Part shown: positions 52,501 through 61,544 of the stretch, in pieces | Position numbering within the stretch: the stretch's first letter is position 1 | Layout of the letters: the number at the start of each line of letters is the position of its first letter | Source of the DNA: an uncultured Clostridium sp. | GTDB taxonomy: Bacteria > Bacillota > Clostridia > Clostridiales > Clostridiaceae | Direction: 5' to 3' | NCBI GenBank assembly: GCA_900539375.1 | Contig: UQBY01000015.1 | Span: 1-64,000, forward strand | DNA length: 64,000 nt | The notes under the pieces: generated by a model | Database searches by the model: none | What the model saw: only the letters and a program-made list of their open reading frames with translations | Told to the model about the DNA's origin: nothing | Made by a program: the position numbers and the translations under genes

Positions 52501-53795
52501 AGAAAATTTATAAGCTTTTCTGTAAGTTCTCTTGAAACATCTTCTTTTGTGTTATCATCATCTATATAATTTAATGCTTTACCAATCATATCAGAAGAAG
52601 AGGCTACATCACTTAATAAATACTTTCTTAGCATTTCTACTATTTTCTTTTTTGCCCCTTCATCAAGGTCTTTAATTCCTTCATCTATAGACTCTTCTAT
52701 TAAAGCATTAAAATTTCCCTCATTTATTTTAATCCATTCTGCTATATATGGAAGAAATTCAATTAAGCTTTTATTTATAAATTCAAAAATACTATCCTCA
52801 AACTTTTCTGGAATAATATCATATAAAGTAAGGGCAGTTTCTTTTAAATCCTGTCTATTTTCTAAAGAAGAATTATCTTTAGATTTTATAACACTATATA
52901 AAGAAGAATCTATATTTTTTAAAGTATCTATTATTTTATTTATTAAATCTAAAAAGAAATTAAAGCCCTTTTCAGAATTTAAATATTCATTAATATATTC
53001 ATATAAATTATGGCTTAAATTTTTAATATCCCTTTCAGTAAATATTTCAGAAATACTTTTATCCTTTAAACTTATTTGAAAATTATCTATAACCTCTTCA
53101 ATATTTAAACATTTATAAACTTTATCTAAAAATTCTTTTAACCTTTCATCATCATTTATTAATTTAGATAAAGAGTTTTTTGTAATCTCTTCAATATTGT
53201 TTTTTATAAATAACTTAGAGTTTTCACTTAAAACCATATTTAAAGATAAGTAAGTATTTTCATTATACAAATCATAAATTATTTCTTTAAGCTCTTTATT
53301 ATTTTCAAATTCTTTTAAAAGAAGAATATATAAACTTTCACTTATTTCATTTATATATTCTTTTTTAAAAATATCTTCTAAAGTAAAATTTTCTAAAGCA
53401 TTATCACATACATTAAAAAATACATCTTTAAAATTAGAATTTATATAACTTTCTAAATGCTTTCTTGTTTCATTATAGCCTGAAATTTCTTTTATTCTTT
53501 TACCTTCAATATTTTCAGGAAGATATTTATTAAAAAAGTCATAACATACCTTTCTAAGGGCTTCCTTGAAATCATCAGACTCAATATTATCCTTTAATGT
53601 ATTACCATTTATAATATCCTTTTCTACTAAAGAACTAATTTCATCTATAAACTTTTCTTTATTTTTCTTAACTACTCCACCTAACTTTAAAGGAGTATAC
53701 TCTTTAAAAAGCATATTAACAGCATAGGTGTTTGTAATATATCCAGAAAATGCTCCCAAAACACCTTGTATAAGAACAAAGCCTAAACTTTCCAT
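49584..53795 (-). CDS. Giant DUF445 protein with duplicated membrane module
   Basis: 1,403 residues from ATG 53795 (AAAGGTGAT 7 nt upstream). The DUF445 start LIQGVLGAFSGYITNTYAVN (about 5-25, membrane, then MLFKEYTP) recurs in mid-protein as MALIGVLTNVIAINMLFKPYT after two hydrophobic helices. A last hydrophobic hairpin closes the C-terminus (SLGFVFGINIYLSILLTIAYF). The rest is long charged helical repeats. DUF445 (YheB-like) proteins are usually 350-450 residues, some linked to sporulation in Bacillus. Function unknown; the shape suggests a membrane-tethered elongated scaffold. Confidence 0.85.
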   Translation of the reverse strand: MESLGFVLIQGVLGAFSGYITNTYAVNMLFKEYTPLKLGGVVKKNKEKFIDEISSLVEKDIINGNTLKDNIESDDFKEALRKVCYDFFNKYLPENIEGKRIKEISGYNETRKHLESYINSNFKDVFFNVCDNALENFTLEDIFKKEYINEISESLYILLLKEFENNKELKEIIYDLYNENTYLSLNMVLSENSKLFIKNNIEEITKNSLSKLINDDERLKEFLDKVYKCLNIEEVIDNFQISLKDKSISEIFTERDIKNLSHNLYEYINEYLNSEKGFNFFLDLINKIIDTLKNIDSSLYSVIKSKDNSSLENRQDLKETALTLYDIIPEKFEDSIFEFINKSLIEFLPYIAEWIKINEGNFNALIEESIDEGIKDLDEGAKKKIVEMLRKYLLSDVASSSDMIGKALNYIDDDNTKEDVSRELTEKLINFLKETKIKDLIKKIESSNLLKDDKLNKIVTSLQNSFSKKGENIINKMLLIFSSKKVGLFFKVDLKELFNKKKYDYIFKNKISLKEKIEKISLKFINNQYNEILNLELKDVFKNEKIKKVSKAIPILGRRYLKKNKGSLSKVLNEKIQEALYSIDLKELYKNNKESLGKFIEKALNEEVKNTLNDYETHEVKELLLKVSQKESSDFICEKGHKYLRENAEGLLKGKIKKVIYDNLITQDEDAICDIAQRFMGNQLKPISIFGGALGLVVGMLFGVGTLNLSISLPIKILSSCIVMALIGVLTNVIAINMLFKPYTQNKVLAKIPLLKHFSLGYIPSHKDNLSKGIGNVIDKELLNGSKLKEMFNLKKDIGVDKLSASIKKDNYKLILDWLNKKRNNLAVSLYNFSKKILTKRKNIFKYTANNKIGTLLKKSHFNKAIKELENINYSNILSDKIEKTLKDKKTLKNLIPDENLKTIELKINEEISSLLNENYSKFFKEEFVKEVVFKNKALYENIIDNSLNSILNESSIGNIKNKVSEYIKNFILSDLKGYTKTKVSNLLYEEIEKDKTIGTVFNGSIKNLIDKNIYKLGIFSSNKIVEIIQSKKEDIKVLVENKVLENLGFLEKMAYSFMNGNEILSNCVDVFIDKKIEGFINDKVFEITGVLNTGLNNVIYPKEIKVLQLKASELDTDMIIDKAFDILAKDNLKENIDYVSNLFLDKVMNVKLNTVLYKANLDSLDKIYNKFNNEITVVLNTLSKNFNENIKKNSLYLNDLVYKYYILPIENITLENIERKDILYTTDLIVNKVLNSNSFNIHVEKISNKLYDNIESHKISYFISNESIKDMIDFIFENESFNLNNIEILNKNIKNILDNINEIVDDKTKDYLLFIIGNSLISSLINNMQNLIYSLHLKEITKTQIDKMDPCEIHELFKSFAGEFFNKLYLYGSLGFVFGINIYLSILLTIAYFINDYRINKK

Positions 53796-53961
53796 ATCCT
53801 TTATCACCTTTCTTTACTTTATTGTAACACTATAATTATAAAGTTTTATTTTATATTCTGCAAACTATTCTCTAATTGTTCTACTATTACTTTTCTGTAA
53901 CTATTTTCAAAAAAATTCATGCTATTATTAATTTACAACATTAAAATAGGAAGTGATTATT

Positions 53962-54402
53962 ATGAGAAAATACTTTAAAATGGCTATTACTTTTTTGTTA
54001 TTACTTTGCTTTTGTGGATGTGGTAATTCTAAAGAAAATAACTATATTACTGAAAATGATGCAAAAGAAGTAATTTCAAACTATTTAAATGCTTTAGTAG
54101 AAAGTGATATGGAAAAAATCAAAAAATATAGTACTGAAAAAAATCAAAAGATTTTTAATGAAGATGTCTTAAATGTACTAAAAAATGATTTAAAATCTAT
54201 GAAATTAATAAGTTTTAAAATTAGAGACAATGAAACTAAAGAAAATGAAATTTTAGTTGATTCAGAAGTAGAAATTATATGTTCTGATGATTTTATTGCA
54301 ACTGGAGATTGGATGCCAGGAAAAACAATTTCCACAAAGACCTTTGAATTAGTAAAAGAAGATAATACATGGAAAGTTAATGGCTATGCAGTATATCCAT
54401 AA
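53962..54402 (+). CDS. Small lipoprotein, DUF4878/NTF2-like
   Basis: 146 residues from ATG 53962 (AGGAAGTGAT upstream; the GTG at 53953 belongs to that site). Lipoprotein-type signal with LLLLCFCGCG, the last Cys-Gly-Cys region giving the lipid site. The remainder has an NTF2-like layout: helix AKEVISNYLNALVESDMEKI, then strands ending KTFELVKEDNTWKVNGYAVYP. Such domains act as small extracytoplasmic binding modules. Function unknown. Confidence 0.75.
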   Translation: MRKYFKMAITFLLLLCFCGCGNSKENNYITENDAKEVISNYLNALVESDMEKIKKYSTEKNQKIFNEDVLNVLKNDLKSMKLISFKIRDNETKENEILVDSEVEIICSDDFIATGDWMPGKTISTKTFELVKEDNTWKVNGYAVYP

Positions 54403-54438
54403 ATAAAAGGGAGCCACACAAATTAAGCTCCCTTTTAT
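54403..54438. terminator. Bidirectional terminator
   Basis: ATAAAAGGGAGC at 54403-54414 and GCTCCCTTTTAT at 54427-54438, exact complements, between convergent genes; overlaps the end of the broken AAA gene. Confidence 0.88.
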
Positions 54439-55770
54439 ATTTCTTCTATCATACATTCATGTTCTTTTGTTTTTGAATTATAGCAAATAGCAACTGCTAA
54501 TATTTTCTTATCTTCATTTTCTTCTCTTAACTTTTGTGCATAATCTTTTTCTTTTATTTGATTTATAGCCTTTATTGGTTTTGTATCTTTTTTAAGTTCT
54601 AATATAAAGGCTGTTTTATTTTGAATTACCTATTATTGTCACAATTTTACCAAAAGATTTATCTCTTAAAGCTTTTTCAAATTCTTTCATTAATTCTTTA
54701 TTAGGAATTTTTAAAATACCATCATAATAGGATAAAAAGCCATATACTATCATAGCAGAATAGATTTCTTCCTTTGTTTCTAAAGTATCTTGACCTGCCC
54801 TATATTCCTCATCTAAATATACTTCCACAGAGTTTTTTGATACCATTTCAATAATATCATTTCTTACCTCTGCTATATTATATTTTAAATAAAATAACAC
54901 TTCATCCATAGCACCTGTACTAGTCCAATAACTTTTACAATAGTCATCTCTTAAAGCACATACAACTGAACGAGGATTATATATAGATTTCCCTTTATTG
55001 GTAGTATAGCCATTATACCATTCTTTAATTTCTTTAAAACTAACACTATTTTCTTCAGAACACAGCCCTTTAACTTCCTCTTCTGTAAAGCCAAAATATT
55101 CTGCATAAATTCTATCATTTAACATAGTATATTCATTAAACATATTAAGAGCTGAACCTGTTGAATATTGTTTTATAGGTAAAACCCCTGTCATATAGGC
55201 TAAAGATACATATTCTTTATCTTTTAAAATATTTCTTAAAAATTCTAAAAAGTCATCTTGATTTTCTTTAAAAAGGTTATGACTAAATATATAATCCCAT
55301 TCATCTATTATAAAAACAAATTTTTCACCAGTAGCAGAAAAAATATCATCTATTGAATAATAATCTTCTGCTTTTATAAATGGAAATTTTTTTGTTATAT
55401 CTTTTATTAAATACCCTTGAATCATATTTATATAATCAAAATAGGTATTTCCTTCCTTAGGTAACTTATTTAAAGTCATGTATATTACATTATACTTATT
55501 TAAATGCTCTTTATAATTATTTACTTTTGAAATATTAAGTTTATTAAAAACATCTTCACTATTGAAGGCTTTAGAATAATAAGCTCCAAGCATATCTGCT
55601 ACAGATGATTTTCCAAACCTTCTAGGCTTTGTTATACATAAGAATTTATCTCTAGTGTCTAAAATCTCATTTATTTTTTCTATTAACATAGTCTTATCTA
55701 CAAAATATTTACTTCTTAATAATTCTTTAAACTTATTTAATGGGCTAATTGTATTTAAATATACACACAC
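54435..55770 (-). pseudogene. AAA-ATPase/DUF1703 gene with internal deletion and frameshift
   Basis: From GTG 55770 (GAGGTG 6 nt upstream) a 384-codon frame encodes the AAA-like domain (CITKPRRFGKSSVADML, P-loop at 48-56; FVFIIDEWDYIF, Walker B) and stops at 54616. The missing end appears in the +1 frame from about 54620 to TAA 54437-54435: AFILELKKDTKP, KAINQIKEKDYAQKLR. This is the conserved end of the PD-(D/E)XK (DUF1703) domain. Intact relatives have roughly 100 or more residues between these two pieces, so part of the nuclease domain is deleted and the frame is lost. Confidence 0.75.
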
Positions 55771-55792
55771 TTAAAGCACCTCACTTTTAGTT

Positions 55793-56719
55793 TTATTTTT
55801 CTAAATCTTTAATTATATAATTAAGTATTTCATCATAGCTAAGAGAATCTTTATCTAAAAATTTAACTCTAGGGTCCCTTCTAAACCAAGTAAGTTGACG
55901 CTTGGCATAATTTCTAGAGCCTTGTTTTATCATATCTACAGCTTCTTCTAAAGAAATGTTTCCTTCTAAGTAATATAAAATCTCTTTATATCCTATTCCT
56001 TGCATAGACTGCATTGAAGAATTATACCCCATTTCTTTAAGCTTTATACATTCATCTAAAAGTCCTTTTTCCATCATAATATCCACTCTTAAATTTATTC
56101 TTTCATAAAGTTTTTCTCTATCCATATTAAGAACAAAATAGTGTATATCATAAGGACTTTCATAAAAATTTTCTCCTGCATTATATTCACTAAAAGCTTT
56201 CCCTGTTGTTTTATAAACTTCAAGGGCACGAATAACCCTTTTTCTATTATTAGGATGAATTTCTCTATAACTTACAGGGTCAATACTTTTAAGCATTTCA
56301 TGTACATATTCATTTCCTTTTTCATAGGTTAAATCCATTAAATATTTTCTATACTCTTCATCCTTTTTAGACTCAGTAAAATTCATATTACAAGTTAAAG
56401 CATTTATATAAAGTCCAGTTCCACCTGCAATTATAGGAGTTTTTCCTTTAGAGATTATATTTTCTAAATTCTTCATTCCTAATTCCTTAAAATCAGCTAC
56501 AGAAAACTCCCTATTAGGTTCAACAATATCTATCATATAATGAGGAACACCCTTCATCTCTTCCTTAGAAACCTTAGCAGAGCCTATATCCATATACTTA
56601 TAAATCTGCATAGAATCTGCCGAAATAATTTCCCCATCAATTCTTCTAGCCAAATCCACAGAAAGCTCAGTCTTCCCAACAGCCGTAGGCCCACCAAGGA
56701 CTATTATTTTTTCCTTCAA
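55793..56719 (-). CDS. miaA: tRNA dimethylallyltransferase
   Basis: 308 residues, usual length. P-loop GGPTAVGKTELS (9-20), ISADSMQIYKYMDIGSAK, GGTGLYINAL, and the C-terminal YAKRQLTWFRRDP. It transfers a dimethylallyl group to A37 of tRNAs that read codons starting with U. Begins 21 nt after mutL, the usual Gram-positive mutS-mutL-miaA order. Confidence 0.97.
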   Translation of the reverse strand: MKEKIIVLGGPTAVGKTELSVDLARRIDGEIISADSMQIYKYMDIGSAKVSKEEMKGVPHYMIDIVEPNREFSVADFKELGMKNLENIISKGKTPIIAGGTGLYINALTCNMNFTESKKDEEYRKYLMDLTYEKGNEYVHEMLKSIDPVSYREIHPNNRKRVIRALEVYKTTGKAFSEYNAGENFYESPYDIHYFVLNMDREKLYERINLRVDIMMEKGLLDECIKLKEMGYNSSMQSMQGIGYKEILYYLEGNISLEEAVDMIKQGSRNYAKRQLTWFRRDPRVKFLDKDSLSYDEILNYIIKDLEK

Positions 56720-56740
56720 TCTTACAATTCACCTTCTTTT

Positions 56741-58705
56741 TTATACAATACGCCTAAATTTCTTTTCTAAATCATAATTAGTAAATTTTATTATAGTTGG
56801 TCTTCCATGAGGACAGTGAAATGGGTCATTTATGTATCTTAACTCCTCTACAAGTTTTATCATTTCTTGTTCAGATAAAAGGTCATGTCCCTTAACAGCT
56901 GCCTTACATGCCATAGTTGCTATTTTATTATATTTAACTTCTGAAGTTTTTCCACTTCCTAGTTCTTTTATATTATCTAAAATGTTTAAAAATAAGCCCT
57001 TTGCATCAAGCTTTCCTAAAAAGTAGGGTACTTCCTTTAATGCTAAGGAATTTCCTCCAAATTCCTCTAAGGTAAAGCCTGCATTTTTAAATATTTCTTT
57101 ATTTTCTTCATAGTAAGAAAAATCATCAAGGGTTAAATCTATAATTTCTGGTACTAGAAGAGGTTGAATTATTATACTTCCTTCTTCTATATTTTTAAAG
57201 TATTTTTCAAAAAGTATCTTTTCATGGGCTGCATGTTGGTCTATCATATATAAAACTTCATCATATTCTCCTAATATATAGGTTTTATTAAATTGTCCTA
57301 TTATTCTTAATGGAGGAAATTTAGGAATCCTTTCATTAGAATTTTTATTAGATAAATCTTCTTTAGGTATCTTTGAAATTTTTTCATCTAAAACATTATC
57401 TTTATAAAAATTTTCTCTTAAAGTAAAGTTTTCATTTAAAGTATTACTTTCCTTAGAATCTATATTATTATAGTTTACATTATTATTTGTTTTAGTTTCT
57501 TCTAAATATTTAGAACTTGATGAATTGCTATATTCTTTTTCATATATATTTTCATAGTCCTTTGAATAAGTTCTTTCATAGTTTAAATCTACAGGTAAAG
57601 TAACTTTTGTTCTTTCTTTTTTCTCATAGTCATCTTTTATATCAAAGGATATTTCTTTAAATTCATCTTTTTTAAAGTTTGTGTTTTCATCCTTTTTAAC
57701 TTCAAATTCTTTAAATATTTCATTTCTTAATGCCTCATGGACAGTATCAAAAACCTTTTTAAATATTAATCTTTCATCTTTAAATTTAATTTCTGCCTTA
57801 GTAGGATGAATATTAACATCTATATTCTCTGGGTATACCTCTATAAATAGTATAAAGAATGGGAATTTATTAACTGTACTAAAAGATTTAAAGGCATTTT
57901 CTACTGCAACAACTAAAGTTCTATTTTTTATGTATCTTCCATTAACAAAAATACTTTGATTATTTCTAGAGCCTCTTGCAATAACTTCTTTTCCTATATA
58001 GCCATATAAAGTTAGAGTATCTTCTGAGTGTTCAAAATATATAATATTTTCTCCTATGTTTTTTCCATAAATAGTTCTAGTAACATCTAAAAGATTACTA
58101 TTTCCATAGGTATTTAATACCTTTTTACCATTATTAAAAAGTTTAAAGCTTATACTAGGATTTGCAAGGGCTATTCTTGATACAATATCAGAAATTAAAG
58201 ATGCTTCCCTAGAGCTTGTTTTTAAAAACTTTTTTCTTGCTGGAACATTAAAAAATAAGTCTTTAACTTCTATTGAAGTTCCTTTATTTATTCCACATTC
58301 ATTAAAGGATAAAATTTCCCCACCTTCTATTATTATTTCACGTCCAAAGTCTTCTTCTTGAATTTTAGACTTTAAGCTTACTTTAGAAACAGCAGCTATT
58401 GAAGGAAGAGCTTCTCCTCTAAAACCTAGAGTATTTATTGAAAATATATCAGAGGAATTTTTTATTTTACTTGTAGCATGAGGTAAAAAGGCCTTTTTTA
58501 TATCCTCTGGATGTATTCCATCTCCATCATCTATTATTTTAATTAGCTTTTCTCCTCCTTCTTCTATTTCTATTGTTATATTTCTAGCATTTGCATCAAT
58601 ACTATTTTCTATAAGTTCTTTAACAACAGAAGAGGGTCTTTCAACTACCTCTCCTGCTGCTATTTTATTAGATGTATTTTCATCTAGTAGGTTAATTCTT
58701 TTCAA
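56741..58705 (-). CDS. mutL: DNA mismatch repair protein MutL
   Basis: 654 residues. N-terminal GHKL ATPase (LIENSIDANA, DDGDGI, ATSKI, LGFRGEAL). A charged Asn/Ser/Glu-rich linker of about 130 residues follows. The C-terminal domain carries the endonuclease motif DQHAAHEKILFE (DQHA(X)2E(X)4E), and the CPHGRP motif near the end completes the metal site. It nicks the new strand after MutS finds a mismatch. Starts 6 nt after mutS. Confidence 0.97.
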   Translation of the reverse strand: MKRINLLDENTSNKIAAGEVVERPSSVVKELIENSIDANARNITIEIEEGGEKLIKIIDDGDGIHPEDIKKAFLPHATSKIKNSSDIFSINTLGFRGEALPSIAAVSKVSLKSKIQEEDFGREIIIEGGEILSFNECGINKGTSIEVKDLFFNVPARKKFLKTSSREASLISDIVSRIALANPSISFKLFNNGKKVLNTYGNSNLLDVTRTIYGKNIGENIIYFEHSEDTLTLYGYIGKEVIARGSRNNQSIFVNGRYIKNRTLVVAVENAFKSFSTVNKFPFFILFIEVYPENIDVNIHPTKAEIKFKDERLIFKKVFDTVHEALRNEIFKEFEVKKDENTNFKKDEFKEISFDIKDDYEKKERTKVTLPVDLNYERTYSKDYENIYEKEYSNSSSSKYLEETKTNNNVNYNNIDSKESNTLNENFTLRENFYKDNVLDEKISKIPKEDLSNKNSNERIPKFPPLRIIGQFNKTYILGEYDEVLYMIDQHAAHEKILFEKYFKNIEEGSIIIQPLLVPEIIDLTLDDFSYYEENKEIFKNAGFTLEEFGGNSLALKEVPYFLGKLDAKGLFLNILDNIKELGSGKTSEVKYNKIATMACKAAVKGHDLLSEQEMIKLVEELRYINDPFHCPHGRPTIIKFTNYDLEKKFRRIV

Positions 58706-58711
58706 AGTTTT

Positions 58712-61465
58712 TTAACCCTCCTGTTCTATTCTTTTAGCTTCCTTAACTAATTTGTATAATGTATTCATTGCATCTAGTGGAGTCATATTTAAAATATCAC
58801 AGTTTGCAATTTCATTAAGAAGACTTTCTTTTTCTATATAATTAAAGTCAAGTTGCATTGCAGGCATTTTTTTCATTTTTTTAGGTGATACAATTTTCTC
58901 TTCTATACATATTGATTCTTTATAACTTTCTTTCTTACAAGGCTCTTTTTGAACTTCATAAGTTGTTGAAATTTCTTCTGCTGCTATTTTATTTAAATCC
59001 TCTTCTTCTTCTTTTTGAGAATCATATTTAACTTTATTTTCAGAAGAAGAAGTAGTAGTAGTAGTAGAGTTTTTCTCAAGACCTTCTAATATTTCCTTAG
59101 CTCTTTCAATTACACCTTCTGGAAGGCCTGCAAGTTTTGCAACTTCTATTCCATAGGATTGGTCTGCTCCACCTTCAACTATTTTTCTTAAAAAGATTAT
59201 ATTATCTTCATATTCTTTAACTGCTACTGAATAGTTTTTAACTCCCTTTATAGTTCCTTCAAGCTTTGTTAATTCATGATAGTGAGTTGCAAATAGTGTT
59301 TTACATCTTAAATCTTCTTTATTTGAAATATGTTCAATTACAGACCAAGCTATACTTAATCCATCATAAGTAGATGTTCCACGACCAACTTCATCTAATA
59401 AAACAAGGCTTTTTGAAGTAGCATTTTTTAAAATATTAGAAACTTCCCACATTTCAACCATAAAGGTAGATTTTCCTCCTGCTAAGTCATCAGAAGCTCC
59501 TATTCTTGTAAATATCTTATCACATATAGAGATATTTGCATAACTTGCAGGTACAAAAGAACCCATTTGTGCCATTAGGGTAATTAAAGCTACTTGCCTC
59601 ATATATGTAGATTTACCTGCCATGTTAGGACCTGTAATTAAAAGAAGTTGATTATCTTCTTTATTAAGTAAAGTATCATTAGATACAAATTCTCCCTTTG
59701 GTATAACTTTTTCTACAACAGGGTGTCTTCCTTCTTTTATGTTTATAATCCCCTCTTCATTTATAGAAGGTTTAACATAATTATTTTCAAGGGCAACTAT
59801 TCCTAAAGTTGATAAAGCATCTAAGTTTCCTAAAATTCTTGCACTTTTCTTTAATCTTGAAATTTCTTTTTCAACTTTTTTTCTTATATCAACAAAAAGA
59901 TTATATTCAAGAGTCATAAGTTTTTCTTCTGCTCCTAAAATTTTATCTTCCATTTCTTTAAGTTCACTTGTTATATATCTTTCAGCATTTGAAAGGGTTT
60001 GTTTTCTTATATATCTTCCCTCTGGAATTAATGAATAATTTGCCTTTGATATTTCTATATAGTATCCAAAGACTTTATTAAAACCAACCTTTAAAGATTT
60101 TATTCCTGTAACTTCCCTTTCAGAACTTTCTAAAGAAGCTATCCATTCCTTTCCATGAAGTTTTGCTCCTCTTAAATTATCAACTTCTTCATTATAGCCT
60201 TCTTTTATTATATTTCCTTCTTTTATTGAAAGAGAAGGGTCATCTATAATACTTTTTTGAAGAAGCTCTTTTATATCTAAAAGCTCATCTAAGTCATTAT
60301 AATATTCTTTTAATATTTCTGAAGAGGTATTTTTTAAAACTTCTTTTATTCTAGGTATTTTCTCTAAAGAAGTTCTTAAAGAAACCATATCCTTTCCATT
60401 AACATTTCCACTAGATACCTTTCCTACAATTCTTTCTATATCATAAATATCTTTTAAAGCTTCACGCACATCATCATTTAAAGATAAATTTGAAAATAAT
60501 TCTTCTACTCCATCTAATCTTTTTTCAATTTCCTTTTTTATTATTAAAGGCTCATCAATCCATCTTCTTAAAGCTCTTCCACCCATAGCTGTAGCTGTTT
60601 TATCCATAACCCATAAGAGAGAACCTTTTTTACTTTTTTCCCTTATACTTTCTGTTAATTCTAAGTTTCTTCTTGAATTGCCATCTATAGTCATAAAATT
60701 AACTATATCATAAGTTTCTAAAAAATTTATATTTGTAAGATTCATCTTTTGAGTCTCTAATATATATTTTAATAAAACCTTACTACTATTTTTAGAAGTT
60801 TCATCAAGACCTGAAACTTCAGCTTCTGAAAATTGATTTATAAGGTCTTTATCATCTACTTTAAATTCTTGAAGATTTTTTTTAGTTATAAGAGCATTTG
60901 TTGAATTATGAATATCCTTTACTAAATCCTCATTCATATTTACATCAACAATAACTTCCTTTGGACCAATTTTTGAAAGTTCATCTAAAAGGGTTGTTTT
61001 TAAATTTGTAAAAGAAGTTACTTTAAATTCTCCAGTACCTATATCAGTTAAAGCTATACTTACTTTATTATAATCTTCATATATAGCTATTAAGTAAGTG
61101 TTTAAGTTTTCTGTACTATTTAAATCTATATAAGTGCCAGGAGTTATAACTTTTATAACTTCTCTTTTAACTAAGCCTTTAGCTAAACTAGGGTCTTCTA
61201 CTTGCTCTCCAATTGCTACTTTATAACCTTGTGCTATTAGTCTAGATATATATGTTGAAGCTGCATGATATGGAATACCACACATAGGTGCTCTTTCTTC
61301 AAGGCCACAATCCTTTCCTGTTAAAACTAATTCTAATGCTCTTGAAGCTGTTTTTCCATCTTCAAAAAACATTTCATAAAAATCTCCTACTCTAAAAAAT
61401 AATATACAGTCAGGATATTTTTCTTTAATCTCTAAATATTGCTTCATCATTGGGGTCAAGCTCAT
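58712..61465 (-). CDS. mutS: DNA mismatch repair protein MutS
   Basis: 917 residues. Mismatch-binding N-domain with GDFYEMFFEDG (Phe-x-Glu at 29-31), Walker A TGPNMAGKSTYMRQ, LVLLDEVGRGTSTYDG Walker B, ATHYHELT. After the ATPase domain there is an unusual tail from about 799: a T5S3 run, a charged region of about 60 residues, then the normal beta-binding-like QLDFNYIE and the MTPLDAMNTLYKLV helix. Longer than typical 850-880 residue homologues for that reason. Confidence 0.97.
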   Translation of the reverse strand: MSLTPMMKQYLEIKEKYPDCILFFRVGDFYEMFFEDGKTASRALELVLTGKDCGLEERAPMCGIPYHAASTYISRLIAQGYKVAIGEQVEDPSLAKGLVKREVIKVITPGTYIDLNSTENLNTYLIAIYEDYNKVSIALTDIGTGEFKVTSFTNLKTTLLDELSKIGPKEVIVDVNMNEDLVKDIHNSTNALITKKNLQEFKVDDKDLINQFSEAEVSGLDETSKNSSKVLLKYILETQKMNLTNINFLETYDIVNFMTIDGNSRRNLELTESIREKSKKGSLLWVMDKTATAMGGRALRRWIDEPLIIKKEIEKRLDGVEELFSNLSLNDDVREALKDIYDIERIVGKVSSGNVNGKDMVSLRTSLEKIPRIKEVLKNTSSEILKEYYNDLDELLDIKELLQKSIIDDPSLSIKEGNIIKEGYNEEVDNLRGAKLHGKEWIASLESSEREVTGIKSLKVGFNKVFGYYIEISKANYSLIPEGRYIRKQTLSNAERYITSELKEMEDKILGAEEKLMTLEYNLFVDIRKKVEKEISRLKKSARILGNLDALSTLGIVALENNYVKPSINEEGIINIKEGRHPVVEKVIPKGEFVSNDTLLNKEDNQLLLITGPNMAGKSTYMRQVALITLMAQMGSFVPASYANISICDKIFTRIGASDDLAGGKSTFMVEMWEVSNILKNATSKSLVLLDEVGRGTSTYDGLSIAWSVIEHISNKEDLRCKTLFATHYHELTKLEGTIKGVKNYSVAVKEYEDNIIFLRKIVEGGADQSYGIEVAKLAGLPEGVIERAKEILEGLEKNSTTTTTSSSENKVKYDSQKEEEEDLNKIAAEEISTTYEVQKEPCKKESYKESICIEEKIVSPKKMKKMPAMQLDFNYIEKESLLNEIANCDILNMTPLDAMNTLYKLVKEAKRIEQEG
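59051..59067. repeat. Trinucleotide repeat within mutS
   Basis: Five to six AGT units in a row on the plus strand (ACT codons for Thr on mutS), in the low-complexity linker. Length changes would keep the frame. Confidence 0.8.
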
Positions 61466-61544
61466 TTTTTTAATTCCTCCGTATCTTTTTTTAATTCATA
61501 AAACTATTTTAACACAATAATAAAAAAATGTATGTTGTTTTATT

